In this document: piece after piece, positions 51,280-63,369 of the stretch
Layout: each line of letters begins with the position of its first letter
How positions within the stretch are numbered: the stretch's first letter is position 1
From: Gautieria morchelliformis
Taxonomy: Eukaryota; Basidiomycota; Agaricomycetes; Gomphales; Gomphaceae
Assembly (NCBI GenBank): GCA_015179125.1
Contig: WHVA01000419.1
Span: 38,899 to 102,898, forward strand
Direction of reading: 5' to 3'
DNA length: 64,000 nucleotides
The notes under the pieces: model-generated
What the model saw: only the letters and a program-made list of their open reading frames with translations
Database searches by the model: none
What the model was told of the DNA's origin: nothing
Position numbers and translations under genes: made by a program

Positions 51280-51648
51280 TGACGACGCTCACGCACCGTA
51301 CTCCCGATCTTGGCAACCTGCCTTTCTGTTGCAATCGAGCTTGGCGCTGGATGCTTCCATTGATTGCCTGTTCTGCCGCTTCCGTACTTCCGTGTGCCGG
51401 TTATAGCGCCTGTCCCCACTTTCTGTACAGAGCAACCCTTTTGTCCATGGGCGCGGAGACATAGGTTCCATCAGGTGTCTACTCGGTAGTGTTCTCTCCA
51501 GAAAGCGCATCGCCTCGGGATCCGATGATGAGACGATCCGGGTCACCGGGTGTGGGACCCAGAAATGCGTGTTTCTCATATCACCGAGCTTGAGTAGCCG
51601 TACTGAGCGCTCGGCACCCTACTTCCACGCGCCGATCACGGCAGGACA
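51280..51648 (-). repeat. Rep-A partial copy with WD40 relic
   Basis: Matches the WD40-relic part of Rep-A (compare 36280-36640). The relic lies at about 51440-51580 (RIASGSDDETIRVTGCG). It ends at the Rep-B boundary at 51649. Confidence 0.7.
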
Positions 51649-53560
51649 TCTGAAATAGTCCCCTTGTGGGGCACCATTGGCAGGTTAAGTGCACCCGAGG
51701 CACCGACGAGAGAGCTGCCGATAGAAGGACCACCATACCTGTAATGTATACACGCCGTAAGTAATATTGTTATTCAGTGGATGGAAGGTATTATATTCTA
51801 CCTGTGATTAGCGGCACAGAGCGATACCTGATGTAGAAGGATCAGCTTGTGCATGGACAGGAGCAAGAATTAAAACTGAAAATATAAAAGGATTGAAGAT
51901 GGCGAGAACAATCTAGAACAGAAGTGTCTTCACGCTCCTCAAAGTGCGCACACGAAAAGGTTGCGCCATAAACTAGCAAGTCAGGATCTGAGCTATGTAC
52001 ACCAGCGCATAGAAACGACAGAAGCAGCAGAAGCAAGCAATGGAAGCACCCACCAATTCCGATTGACGACAGAAGCACGACAGGGGCAAAAGCGCCATCG
52101 CGCCAAGTTACCAAGAGAAGGGAAGAAGGATGTTACATAACACGTAGCCAGGAACCCGAAGCCGAATGAACAGAGCTTGGGACACGTGGCCATCATGCAT
52201 AGGGCGGAATTCACCGGGGACGCCATGTGCGGGTCACGTGGTCGTGGGAGAAACCGTCGTCACTCGTGGGCGGATGCAGCAGAACCTCGGACACGCAGAG
52301 CAGACAGAACGACATTTGTGTATATAAATAGACCGATCGCGCCGCATATCACAGTAGTACCCGCTCATGCACACTAGACCAAAGCCCCTGTACCTCGGGC
52401 TAAATCCGAATATTCCATATCTGTTCCACTCCTGCACCTCGGCCTCGGTCCTCCTCTGCGCGCTGTGCAATACTCACATATACACCCTTCTCGCGCCCTG
52501 AACAAGGCTGCCATTGTACTTTCTCCCCATGTCTGAGAGTGTGGCGACGAATGTGGGTGCTGGCGCGCATGGGCCACACCTCCCGGTACCGTGGCAACTC
52601 CCAGCACGTGTCCCAAACGTCACTGCTTCCCCACACTCATTTCCCGAGAAGGGCTCGATCAACTCCCTCGTGTTGGACACATGCCACGAGGTGGCGCAGT
52701 GTATATCACGATCGTGATAGAAGCGATCGATCGACCGTGGATCAGAAGTATTGATGATATACCCGTTTAGGCGATTCATGTCAAGCACGCAGGCCACTTC
52801 AAGGCACGCATCAATTTGGGAAGCAGAAGCCCTGAAGCAGGCACTCATCGCGCGCGCCTGCTCTGATCTTCGAATCCCTTGTTTCTATTCTTGGCACCCG
52901 GCAGCGCACGGTGCCACACTTACCTTCGATTCGGTTGCGACTCATCACACGTGGCGGTATAATGGTTAGGTACACACTGGCGAATTATGTAAGGGTCGTT
53001 ATCCTGAAGTGCTGTGCCTTGATTGGTGCGAGGTTGTAATGAGGGTATATGAAGAACATTCATGATGCTGACCTTCCATGGCAGAGACGTTGACAGACAC
53101 ACACCATACAGGCAGGCAGGACATCAACAGTACGACAGTACATCAGACATGAAACCCTCTCCTGACCGACGGTCCATCACACACAACAGTCTGCAGAGTC
53201 CTGAATCAAAGCCATCAAATAGTCGCTTCCTATTATTGATAGGGACTACCAGGCGGTGGAGGGAATTGCAGGCAGCAGTAGAGGAGCTTACAAGCTGCAA
53301 GCAAGCCATAGGATGATACCCATGGAAGAAAGCAACATTGGGCTCAATTGTCATGTGTAGGGCGCATGTGCGAGGGTGGTGGATGTCAAGTACGATGGTT
53401 CCATAATGTCATACCCGTGGTCGACGAGCATGTGTTCACCCTGCATTACTTGAAGTGTTCAGCACCTTGACCATGCGGACTTGCATCTGGAGCAGAACAA
53501 TGTTGCTTACCACTTAGCTGGTTGAGCTTGGCTATGGAGCTCCAAAGAATCACTGACACT
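51649..53560 (-). repeat. Rep-B copy 2
   Basis: Reverse complement of 26640-28412 across almost its whole length, including the TATATAAATAGACCGATCGCG segment (52322 on) and the end near 53560. It has additional sequence near 52930-53100 that the other copy lacks. No intact gene. Confidence 0.75.
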
Positions 53561-53589
53561 CAGTGCCCCTTCCATGACTTTAGCTTGTC

Positions 53590-54115
53590 TGCATACCATT
53601 CCCACCAAAGACAGCCCCCCAACACTTGTCTCCAAATACACCCGCATCGCGTCGATGGTCAGTCTGTCATGCACGTCCGCAGTGTGACCCAAAGTGTAAC
53701 CAATCTCTGCTGTTAGAGTTGGTTATTATCACACTGAGTAGCACACGCTCACAGCACAAGTTCCCGTCACGTGCAACACATGGGAGTATACTGGAACTTG
53801 GAGATGTGCGTCAATATGCACGAAGGAACGTATCACGAAGGGACACATCTCAACCGGCCACTGCACACACGTCTCGAATTGGACGTGACAAAGGAACATC
53901 CGAATAAGACATGCATCGCAAAGAGAACCGAAAGAGGGACACAAAAGAAACGAAAAAGGGACCATGGGGTGAAAGAGGGACACGAAGAGAACGCAATTGA
54001 AGGGCAACACAAATGAGAACGCACATGCCAAAAGAGCGGCTCTCTCTAACTCCGAATAGGAGTGAACCGAACATAACTGAAAATAAAGAACTGACCGCTC
54101 AAACGTTAGAGGCCG
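53590..54115. other. Unassigned stretch
   Basis: A minus frame of 129 codons (54118-53729) is Cys/Phe/Val-rich and shows no motif. The stretch begins near a TGTTAGAG that could be an LTR start, but no matching copy or target duplication was found. Confidence 0.25.
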
Positions 54116-54116
54116 C

Positions 54117-56178
54117 ATCCTCGGATTCTTAAACAGAGTTTCATTTGAGGCTACATGGAACTTTGAAATTAATTAGCTAGTTAGAGTATCCAGAGGTCAA
54201 GGAGCCCCGTGTCGGCACCTGTCCAAAGCTCTTCACGTTCACAGTTAGCTTCAAATCTTTCTGTATACCAACAAATAACTTTTATCAAATATTTTAATAT
54301 TATAGGTGTTTGCTGATATAGTAGGCTATTGACCACCCGCACTACTATGTCAACGAAAAGGAAGCTGTTGCTAGCACCAGCATGAATATGTCTGGTGAAA
54401 AGGACATACATACCATAATGGCCCAGTCCGGACATTTATCTGACATTCATGAGTCAGGCATGTGAAGATCATTGATAGATGTGAGGAAAATGAACATGCC
54501 TCTGTGAGTAACACAGCCATTGCGTTGCAGCTGCCCAAGCTAAACCGTATGATCTGGTGGACCCCGGTATCAGGATCAACACATGTAGACTGATAGCGAT
54601 GAAGTTAACTCACCGAAGATTTTTACTAACTCACTGCTATATACCCACGGCACCGGTCCCCAAGCTAAGCCGTCCCGATGAGATGTGTACTACCAATCCG
54701 GCGCTTGAATTGTGGCTGGCGGGCACGTGTCGGGAGCGTTGCTAATGCGTTCCTTCGGCTTCGGGGTCCTGCATTCGGGTTCCTGGCTCTTCACTTCTTG
54801 CGCTTCTTCCTCCCAATCTTGGCAACTTGCGTTTCTGTTGCCAATCAGAGCTTGGCCCTCAATGCTTCCGTTGATTGCCTCTTCTGCCACTTCCGTACTT
54901 CTGTGTGCCGGTTATAGCGCCGGTCCCCATTGTCTGTAATGAGCAACCCTTTTTGTCCATGAGCGCAGAGACGTATGTTCCATCAGGTGTCTAGTCGGCA
55001 GCATTCTCTCCAGACACCACATTATCTCAGGATCTGATGACGAGACGATCCGGGTCGCCGGGTGTGGGACCCAGAAATGCTTGTTTCTTATATCACCGAG
55101 CTTGAGTAGCCGATATATATATATATGTATACTGAGCGCTCGGCACTTCCACACGCCGATCAGGGCAGGTATTGATGAGTGTGGCGTGATTGTGATCGCG
55201 TGGCGTGATTGATGATCGTGATCGCGTGGCGTAATTGCGTGCGGGTGGCCTGATCATGATCGGCTGGCGCGTGCCTGATCGGGGTCGAGATGCGTCACGT
55301 CATCGTGGCTCCCATGCGTAACTGGCGATTCTCAATGGCCGTCTATTGCTAGAGCCTTTCTATCGACCCTAGAGTATATCTTTCCTGAGACTCTCCGTCC
55401 ACCTTCCACCATTGTTCCCTCTTCCCACTTTCCGGCCCCTGGTAGTGTGCGTGTGCATACCGTCTGCCTCTTGGCACTCCACCTTTCCTGTTGTTCTCTC
55501 ATTCTTGTTCCTTGCCTGTCTCTCTCCATGCCGCTTAACGTTCTGCCTCCCGTTACATCACGCAACTCCTCTCAATATACACACTGCTCTCGCCGTCACC
55601 CACTCCTCCACCACACGACATCATCACATCTACCTGTCAAACGCAAGAGCAAGTGCGCAATCTACACCATGTGTCGGGCGTGTCGTGGTATGTCTTGGGT
55701 CCCGCGTTCCTTCAGGCCGGGCATCCTCCCTTCCCATATTCACGTCCCAAAGCCATCTCGTGTTCTGTATAAGCGCTCACCCACACTCTCCAACCATCGC
55801 GTCCCATCCTGGTATCCAGCTCGACGGCATCGACGGCTGCTTCACGTCCACCTGTAATTTGTCAGCATGAAGGTCTATGACCTTGGAGTTGAGACCTGAT
55901 GGGGGTTAAATGGTGCCGATGAGTGTTGCGGGAGCTAAAGGATGTGTTGCAGGCGACGGTGAGAGAATGAAACGACACGGTGAGAGGACAACATGAGCCA
56001 ATGAGGAGTGGGACGACTCGTATGGATGAGCACCCACGCTCACACCCGCGTGGACTCTGAGACAAGGGAGAATGACGGGGTGGGACGATGAGATGAGAGA
56101 ACGGCAGGATGATAATGAGAGGGAAGGATGAGATGGAAGGATGAGAGAATGGATGACACATGTACGCTTCAGTGTGTC
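54117..56178 (-). repeat. Rep-A copy 3, left part
   Basis: The longest Rep-A copy, split by the LINE at 56193. It starts CGGATTCTTAAACAGAG as copy 2 does and contains the conserved minus frame (54370-54300), the WD40 relic, a TA run (55109-55130) and the segment shared with 24360-24510. It continues at 61520-62240. Confidence 0.78.
54955..55095 (+). pseudogene. WD40-repeat relic in Rep-A copy 3
   Basis: The sequence corresponding to the blade in copies 1 and 2 is present with further decay (a TAG follows SGV, and HIISGSDDETIRVAGCG follows in another frame). It is clearly non-coding. Confidence 0.6.
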
Positions 56179-56339
56179 AAGGACTCGATGAGAGACTTTC
56201 TCACGCTAACCACCACACCCAAAAAACTCAAAACCATTTTCCGCCACACGCACACTACCTACCCTCTCAGGAAGCAGCGCAGCGACACCGCGGCGACAGC
56301 ATCCACGCTTCCACAAAAAGAAGCAAAACAAAAAAACAC

Positions 56340-57890
56340 ATGCCACCGAGCACAGACCCCCCCCCACCCACCACGTCACAGCCCAGAACGCGAACTAGCA
56401 GCAACCAAGTGGGCAACAGGACCAGGACTGACCTGTTAGCCGAACCTGGAGCGAGCGTCCGCAATAAAGATCAGGCCAGACACTTCCTAGACCGAAACGG
56501 CTTCATAGCGAAGGATGACGCGGCGTCAATAGAGCAGCTAAGTTACATTCTGCTATCCTTAGCTCACAGCACATCAGGAAAACCACTACAGGAAGGAATT
56601 AGGTCTGTCTCTATACTCATGCTGGAGGAAATGACGAAAAACGCCAGTTGCGCCGTCCTGCAACATATCGAGAAACAGCTAGACCTGGCCTTCGGCAAAA
56701 TGGACGAAACGCTGGAGGTGATCAAAAGTACGACGGAAGTAGCCAAAGCCACCGCAGAGGAAGCCCACCAACAGGTGGAGGACTCATACAGCAGACAAGT
56801 GCGTGTGGGAGAGGAAAGGGCTGGAGACACAGGGGCCACAACATACGCAGCAGCGCTCAAAGGCAATGTGCCGTTCTCCCACCCAAACAACCTTGCGAAG
56901 GCCAAGGCGAAGGAGAGACAGATATTAGTCGATAGAGACCCGGAAGCGGTACGCAACACCTTGAGCGAGCTGACAGAACAAGAGTTAGTGGCCAAGGCAA
57001 ACGAAGCAATCGCACAGATGGAGGAACCGCCCAGCGAATCCGAAATCCGGTTCCTGGGGGCCAAAAAGCTGACCAACGGTGGCATCGTTTTCGAGCTGAA
57101 CGACGTAGCGGCGACCAGGTGGATACAAGCCCACAAAAAAGCGTTCCTGGACAAATTCAGCGGAACAGCTATAATCAAAGACAGAGCAGTATCGGTCATA
57201 GTTGAATATGTACCGATCAGCCACTCACCAGATGCGCTTGCAGAAATCAAGAAGATCGAGCGGGACTCAAGACTCCTGCCCGACACCCTGATATCCACCA
57301 GATGGATAAAGCCGGTCCAATGTCATACAGAAGGCCAGAGAACGGCGCACATAATTGCCAAGTTCACAACAATCGAGGCTGCAAACCAGAGCATCAGAGA
57401 GGGTCTCATAATCGCGGGCAAAAGAGCGTGGGCCAGGAGAATGAAGCGCGAGCCACGAAGATGTCTCAAGTGTCAAAGACACAACGCCCAACACATGGCC
57501 GCAGAGTGCAATGGACCAAACAAATGCGGCACGTGCGCGAAAGACCACAGAACAGCAGACTGCGAGGAGACCGATCCTGACCGGTTCAGGTGCGTGAACT
57601 GCAATGCGACAGGACACGCCTCCTGGGACAGAACATGCCCGAGCTTCGCAGCGGCATGCGCAGCGATAGAGCATGCAGACCCTGAGCACACCTACAAATA
57701 TTTCCCAAGCGACGACCCATGGACATGGGAACAACAGGGACGCACAGGAGAAATGGCAGACGCGAGCGAGTTGAACGCAAGAACAGGTGTCAGAAACAAT
57801 ATAAACCCATACATTGCTGAGAAAGGCTACCTAACAGGGGAAACAGAGAAAGCTATCGAGAGACACGACGAGGCGGCAACCCGCCGATAG
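56340..57890 (+). CDS. LINE ORF1 (gag-like, three zinc knuckles)
   Basis: A 516-residue intact frame from ATG 56340. The frame is open upstream as well, but 56160 lies outside the element, so 56340 is preferred. The N-terminus is Pro/Thr-rich. A coiled-coil region (about residues 90-170) precedes a central domain (SEIRFLGAKKLTNGGIVFEL, near 57040) like the RNA-binding part of fungal LINE ORF1 proteins. The C-terminus carries CLKCQRHNAQHMAAEC, CGTCAKDHRTADC and CVNCNATGHASWDRTC (57463-57650), then a conserved DPEHTYKYFPSDDPWTWE segment. It binds the element's RNA in the retrotransposition particle. No break was seen. Confidence 0.9.
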   Translation: MPPSTDPPPPTTSQPRTRTSSNQVGNRTRTDLLAEPGASVRNKDQARHFLDRNGFIAKDDAASIEQLSYILLSLAHSTSGKPLQEGIRSVSILMLEEMTKNASCAVLQHIEKQLDLAFGKMDETLEVIKSTTEVAKATAEEAHQQVEDSYSRQVRVGEERAGDTGATTYAAALKGNVPFSHPNNLAKAKAKERQILVDRDPEAVRNTLSELTEQELVAKANEAIAQMEEPPSESEIRFLGAKKLTNGGIVFELNDVAATRWIQAHKKAFLDKFSGTAIIKDRAVSVIVEYVPISHSPDALAEIKKIERDSRLLPDTLISTRWIKPVQCHTEGQRTAHIIAKFTTIEAANQSIREGLIIAGKRAWARRMKREPRRCLKCQRHNAQHMAAECNGPNKCGTCAKDHRTADCEETDPDRFRCVNCNATGHASWDRTCPSFAAACAAIEHADPEHTYKYFPSDDPWTWEQQGRTGEMADASELNARTGVRNNINPYIAEKGYLTGETEKAIERHDEAATRR

Positions 57891-58013
57891 GACACAGCGA
57901 CCAAGGATGGACAAGCATGCCTACCAGGCAAACGAGACTCGACGACTACAACATCAACGGGGATCAGGGCACACACAACCAGAGAGCAGACCATGACAAT
58001 TCACACCACCAAT

Positions 58014-61000
58014 GAATAGCGACCGATACCACACAAAACACTTGAAGATCAGACAACAAATACCAACAAATCGCTCACGGCAGTCTCGGACCTCCTAGCT
58101 AAGTGCACACCCGACAACTTTGACATATTAGCAATACAAGAGCCATATATTGACTTCCTCGGAAACGCTAGAGCCACGCCGCACTGGTATTCAATCTACC
58201 CAAGAACGCACTACAGAGGCAAAGGGGAAACGACGAGATCTATGATCCTCGTCAGCAAGAAGATAGTCACCAACGCCTGGGAGGAAGTGGACGTGGGCAC
58301 GCCCGACATCACTGCAATAAAACTGAAAACAACAATGGGTAACGTCCTTATATACAACCTATACTGCGACTGCACACACTCTAACAGCATCCGAGACATA
58401 CAGAAACACGTGAGAGAAAGAGAAAGGAACGGGCAAGAGCAGGGGGACGATATGATAGGCACGATATGGGTCGGTGACTTCAACAGGCACCACCCATCAT
58501 GGGACGAGGAGCGAAACTCTCACCTCTTCACTCGAGCGAACCTCGACACAGCACAGACACTACTAAGCGCAACATCCGAGCTCGACCTACAGATGGCCCT
58601 ACCGGAGAACGTACCCACACTCAAATCGATGTCAACGGGCAACCTCACCCGGACGGATAACGTCTTCATGTCCACCGAACTGCTAGAAGTCATGGTCAGC
58701 TGCGTAACTAGACCCGAGGACCAGCCAGCGAAGAGCAATCACTTCCCGATCGACACCATCATAGACATCTCCCTATACACCAACACATACACACCCAAAG
58801 CGAACTTCCGTCAAGTCGACTGGAAGGTATTCAGGAAGGAGCTAGAACAGAGAGTCCAGGCCGCCATCAGCAACCCAGTACCAACCGACGCCGACCAGTT
58901 CAACACTCACCTCGCGACACTGACAAACGCCATTGCAGAAACGGCGAAGGAGGTGGTGCCCATCAGCAAGCCATCACCGTACATGAAACGCTGGTGGTCC
59001 ATGGAGCTAACGCAGATCAGAGCGGCGACCAGGAGGCTAGGAAGGAAAGCCTACGCCAGACGCAGCGACCCAGCGGACACCACACACGAAAGGTACAAGC
59101 GGGCCAGGAACGACTACGCAAATGCCATCGAAAAATCAAAGTGCGACCACTGGAACGACTTCCTAGACGGCATCGACCAGAAGACCATTTGGACGGCCCA
59201 CAAGTACGCATCAGCCGAGGCGTCAGACGGCAGAAGTGCGAGGATCCCCACGCTGCAAAGCACCCGACAGAACGGCTCGAAGTGGGTAGCGGACACGAAC
59301 GAAACCAAGGCAGACATGCTGTTCGAAACGTTCTTCCCACAGATCACTACAAACAGCGATGCTACCCAAACGGACCACCCGTACCCTGAACCAGCGTTCG
59401 ACTTCCAACCAATAAGCGACGAGCAAATACGAAGGGCGGTTGACAAATTAAACCCCTTCAAGGTCGCTGGGGCGAACGGTATCCCAAACGTTGTTATCAA
59501 ACAGGCTATTGATGTGCTTCTCCCATATATAGGGCCCCTGTTCAGAGCTACATTTACCCTCGAGGTATATCCAGCCGAGTGGAGAGACTCTGTCACGAGG
59601 GTCCTGCGCAAGCCGGGAAATCCAACTACACGACACCAGGGGCATATCGACCCATTGCATTGCTTGACACGCTGGGAAAAGTCCTCTCGGCCTGCGTCGC
59701 CGAAGACCTGGTGAAGATGGCAGAGAAGCACTTCCTGCTGCCCGATAATCATTACGGATGCAGACCGGGGTGCGCGACAACCGACGCCATCCACTACGTA
59801 GTAGGAGCCGCCAAGGAAGTGTGGCACGAGGTAAAGTGCTGGGGGTGCTATGCTTAGACACCAAGGGAGCTTTCCCCAGTATAGTACTCGACCGCCTGAT
59901 CCACAACATGCGCCGGAGAGGAGTGCCAGCTGAGTATACCGACTGGATACGCAGAAAAGTAGAGGGACGAGTCACCACCCTACGCTTCGACGGCTACACC
60001 ACGGAACCGAGGCAGATAGTCCGAGGCATGGACCAAGGATGCCCTTTATCAGCTATAGCTTACCAGTTCTACAACAGCGACCTCATAGAGGTCGTGCAGC
60101 GCGAGAATGGCGAAGACTGCGTCGGATTCGTCGACGACACCACCATCACCGCAACAGGATCCGACCTGGCACAAGCTTTCGATAAACTGGCGGACATCAT
60201 GGCAAGACCGGCGGGTGCGTTGGACTGGGCGCGCGACCACGACTGCATGTTCGCTGTGGAGAAGTTCGGCCTGATGGGACTTACCAGACGAAGGGAAAAA
60301 GACCCTGCTAAACCCAGAAAGAACAGACCAGCAGTGCGACCCTCTATCAGGATAGGCCGACACGTCATCAAACCCACAGAAACACACAAGTTCCTCGGCG
60401 TCGTCCTAGACCAAGAGCTGCGGTTCAGACAACAGGTACATCATGCCCTCAAGAAAGGCGACGCGTATATCAACCATACAGGAGATTGACGAAACAGACG
60501 AAAGGGACTACAGCTAAGAACATGCGCAAATATTACCTAGCTGTAGCAGTCCCTCGCATGCTCTATGCCGCTGACATCTTCCTCATTCCAGAGTCTGAGC
60601 ACACCAAGGGAACCAAGGGACACATCAATAAGCTAGCGAGAGTCCAACGACAGGCAGCACTCACCATAACAGGAGCCATGAGAACGACAGCCACGGATAC
60701 ACTCGACGCGCATGCCAACCTGCGTGCAGACGAGGAAGCGAAGAAGGCCGCAAGGGGGGAATCTAGCGAAGAAAGATTCATTCCGATCGAATGTAGAGGA
60801 GAGCTGCCCATCAGCAAAGCAGCTGAGATCCAGCGACACCAGAAAGAGGTCAAGCAGAGAGCCAGGATGATATTTGCTAAGTCCCCACGCGCTCGAACCT
60901 CGCACGAGATTGACCCCTCCATGCCATCCACAGCATTCGCCAAACTCACTGAGGATATGCCTCGACGGCACGCCAGCCTACTAGTCCAGCTGAGAACGGG

Positions 61001-61352
61001 GCACATCGGCTCAACAAACACCTGTATAAGATCGGTAAAGCTACCTCCCGACATGCCCAGCCTGCAGGAGAGCGAACGAGACGGTACACCATTACCTGTT
61101 CAGGTGCCCGGCTACAGCACACAGAGAAACGAGATGGAGAGGGGGTTGCGAAGAGGAGTGGCATCAATGAGAACGGTACTCGGAAAGCCCAGAGCGATGA
61201 AACACCTATTCAAATTCATCCACGACACAAAACGATTCGAGGCTTCCTACGGTAACATGATCCTCCCGAGAGACAGAGGGATAAGAAGAAGTGATTGGGG
61301 AACGGCAGTAAAACGCGCGACACATAGCAGACGAACCTCCTCGCCCACATAG
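58014..61352 (+). pseudogene. LINE ORF2 (endonuclease and reverse transcriptase), frameshifted
   Basis: It starts near ATG 58014, with a frame change near 58060. The apurinic-type endonuclease has ILAIQEPYIDF (about 58130), YCDCTH, WVGDFNRHHPSWDE (about 58465-58505) and the downstream SNHFPI motif. Reverse transcriptase starts near 59430 (KLNPFKVAGANGIPN). One frame change near 59610-59640 leads into TTPGAYRPIALLDTLGKVL; a second near 59830 leads into VLCLDTKGAFPS (first Asp), GMDQGCPLSAIAY and the catalytic FVDD (about 60130). HKFLGVVLDQELRF (about 60390) ends that frame, and a last change near 60485 opens 60486-61352 (YYLAVAVPRMLYAADIFL). At least four shifts make this copy inactive unless they are assembly errors. 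The C-terminal domain was not recognised. Confidence 0.85.
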
Positions 61353-61493
61353 GCATGGACACGCTCGGGGCCTAGCCCAAAGAGCAGAAGCAGAGATAGA
61401 GGACGAGAGGGGAGAAGGGGCCAACGATTATACGAACCATTGTATTGACTGTCTAACATAGGGCCATGCCCCAATAGACATAAAATTGGATAC

Positions 61494-61519
61494 AAAAAAA
61501 AAAAAAAAAAAAAAAAAAA
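61494..61519 (+). terminator. LINE poly(A) tail
   Basis: 26 uninterrupted A residues directly before the downstream target duplication, marking the 3' end of the inserted LINE copy. Confidence 0.9.
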
Positions 61520-62240
61520 GGACTCGATGAGTCAATCCTGAGTCAATTCAGCCTACCCCACCCGGTGTGAGTCTGAGGTATGCGGCCGTGGCGTGGTTAG
61601 TGTTGAGCGTAAACAGCTTGCGTTTGACACATGCTTGGATGGAGGCCTTCTGTGAGGCGCGTGCCTTATGTTTCAAGTGTTCCACCCTCCCGCATATTCT
61701 TGAATTGACCCTTGTCCATGGTCCATTCTGGTCAATGTAAGCCAAGCATTGACCGAAGGAACGATGGGGAAGACCAGGAAATGCCTCGACGCCTACGTCC
61801 AAGACAGGATCATTCTTGAAGGCCGGAGAATGCGATCTACCGTGGAGTTACCGAAGCCAACCGACCAGCCCGCTCTCCGCCAGCTGGTCTCGTCGCTCCC
61901 GACCCCGCCAACACACGTTCCCGCAGGCCCCGCCTCTTCTACCCCGCCTCATTCTGTTCTCTCTCATGCGTTGAGCCCATGCTTCTGCCGACGACGGCCA
62001 AGCTCCTACCGCCCCTCCCATATTCCCCGTTCCCGCCCTGAGCAGATTGCCTTTATCAACCTCCGCACCTTCTCGCCCGCTGTCCCCCACCCGAACCTGC
62101 ATACCCATCCGGCTCTCCGCTTCGATACCCCCGCCCAACAGGGTAGCTCACACACCGGGTCCACTCCGCCTGAGCGAGGCTATCGGTGGTGTCATTTAAT
62201 CCTAGAGCCGTGGCGGTAAATTGTTGTTAACGTCGATACA
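61520..62240 (-). repeat. Rep-A copy 3, right part
   Basis: Continues Rep-A after the LINE. It matches 37100-37765 in the same orientation (for example GTGAGTCTGAGGTATGCGGCC) and ends near GGTAAATTGTTGTTAACGTCGATAC. Confidence 0.75.
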
Positions 62241-62249
62241 CAAGATTCG

Positions 62250-63110
62250 TGAGACGAGGTCAGACGGCGTCACGTGCTCCTCTTTCGGGGGTATAAAGGC
62301 GCTCCGCGGAAGGACGGTAGTGATTCCCTCGGCCGAGCCTGGGATCAGCGCCAGAAGAAAAAAAACAACTGCCGCAGCGCTGCTGCTTCTACAAAACGGC
62401 ACCGAACCCACTTTTTAAAGCCCCGCCCCATCTCCCCTTGTCCCATCGTTCCATCACCACCTCATCTCCTGGGTCCGCGTCCGTCACTTCGGCCCGGCCA
62501 TCCCCACAGCGTCCCAGCCTAAAACGGCCCCGCTGCAATGACACTGCATGCCTGTGCTACCAACTCCATGTACCCAACGGCACGCATGGAGGCGGGTGCG
62601 GGGAAGGAGGGAGTGATGATGCCCACACCGGGTCTGGGATCGGACCGCCCGCCGTGTGAGACATCGATGATGGGGAGGAGGCTGCTGGTGACGCCGATGG
62701 CAGGCGATTCGGGTGAGGATGGGGGGCCGGAGGAAGATAGTGCGGCTTCGTTCTTTGTCGTGCGTGTCGTTTCATTGTGGTTGCTGTTTGTTGCTTGGAG
62801 ATGCCTGCATACCATTCAGGTCAGATGTGCTTCTTCAAAGGCCGTTGTGTACGTGGCCTACTCCGAATCTGCGCGCTTTCTTTCTGTCGTCACCTTAACC
62901 ACGTGCGACATGTGCCAACACACCTTTGCCATTCCATTGCGGCCATTCTTCCGGCCCTCTTCCCCTTGCGTCGGCCCTCTACCTCCTCCGCCTGCGCGCC
63001 CGCACCCTGTCCGTCTACGTGCACTGCCGCGTAACGTGCTGTGTGTAGTGGATGGGCGTGGGGCAACATTGTGTCAATGAAGGGGACGGATACGCTATGA
63101 GGAGACTGTT
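62250..63110 (-). repeat. Inverted, shortened copy of the 32.4-33.9 kb block
   Basis: 62250-62540 is the reverse complement of about 33600-33870 (shared CTTTTTAAAG... and CGTTTTAGGCTGGGA-type segments). 62770-63040 is the reverse complement of about 32410-32650. The sequence between the two parts in the other copy is missing. A short TATAAAGG lies at 62292. No intact gene was recognised. Confidence 0.6.
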
Positions 63111-63369
63111 AGTAATCGGGACGATGATACGGCCGAGGCAGAGCCGGCACGCACTTAGCCGGAGGTTCGAGATCGCTCTCGACCCCGGGATGCTGGTGCA
63201 CCGGCACGGCATCGGTACAGCATCAGCTCGAAGGATTAGTAATATAGGAACATCATAATTAGTATATAAAGGCAGACGATCTTGTATACATCGTAGAATA
63301 ACAAGTCTATTATTACTCCTTCGTTCCACAGAGACAGACTCATACCCCGCTGTCCTGGCCCTTGTTCTG

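Larger units (their letters stand above)
56193..61519 (+). mobile_element. LINE (non-LTR retrotransposon), Tad1-like, full length
   Basis: A 5.3-kb element ending in a 26-nt poly(A) (61494-61519) and flanked by a target duplication, AAGGACTCGATGAG, at 56179-56192 and 61518-61531 (its first two A may come from the tail). ORF1 encodes a gag-like protein with three zinc knuckles; ORF2 encodes an endonuclease and reverse transcriptase. It interrupts Rep-A copy 3. The clade is inferred from ORF1 layout and the domain order. Confidence 0.9.

Noticed and set aside
53711-54135. Possible solo LTR starting TGTTAGAG
   Set aside because: No second copy in the window, no convincing CA end and no flanking duplication.
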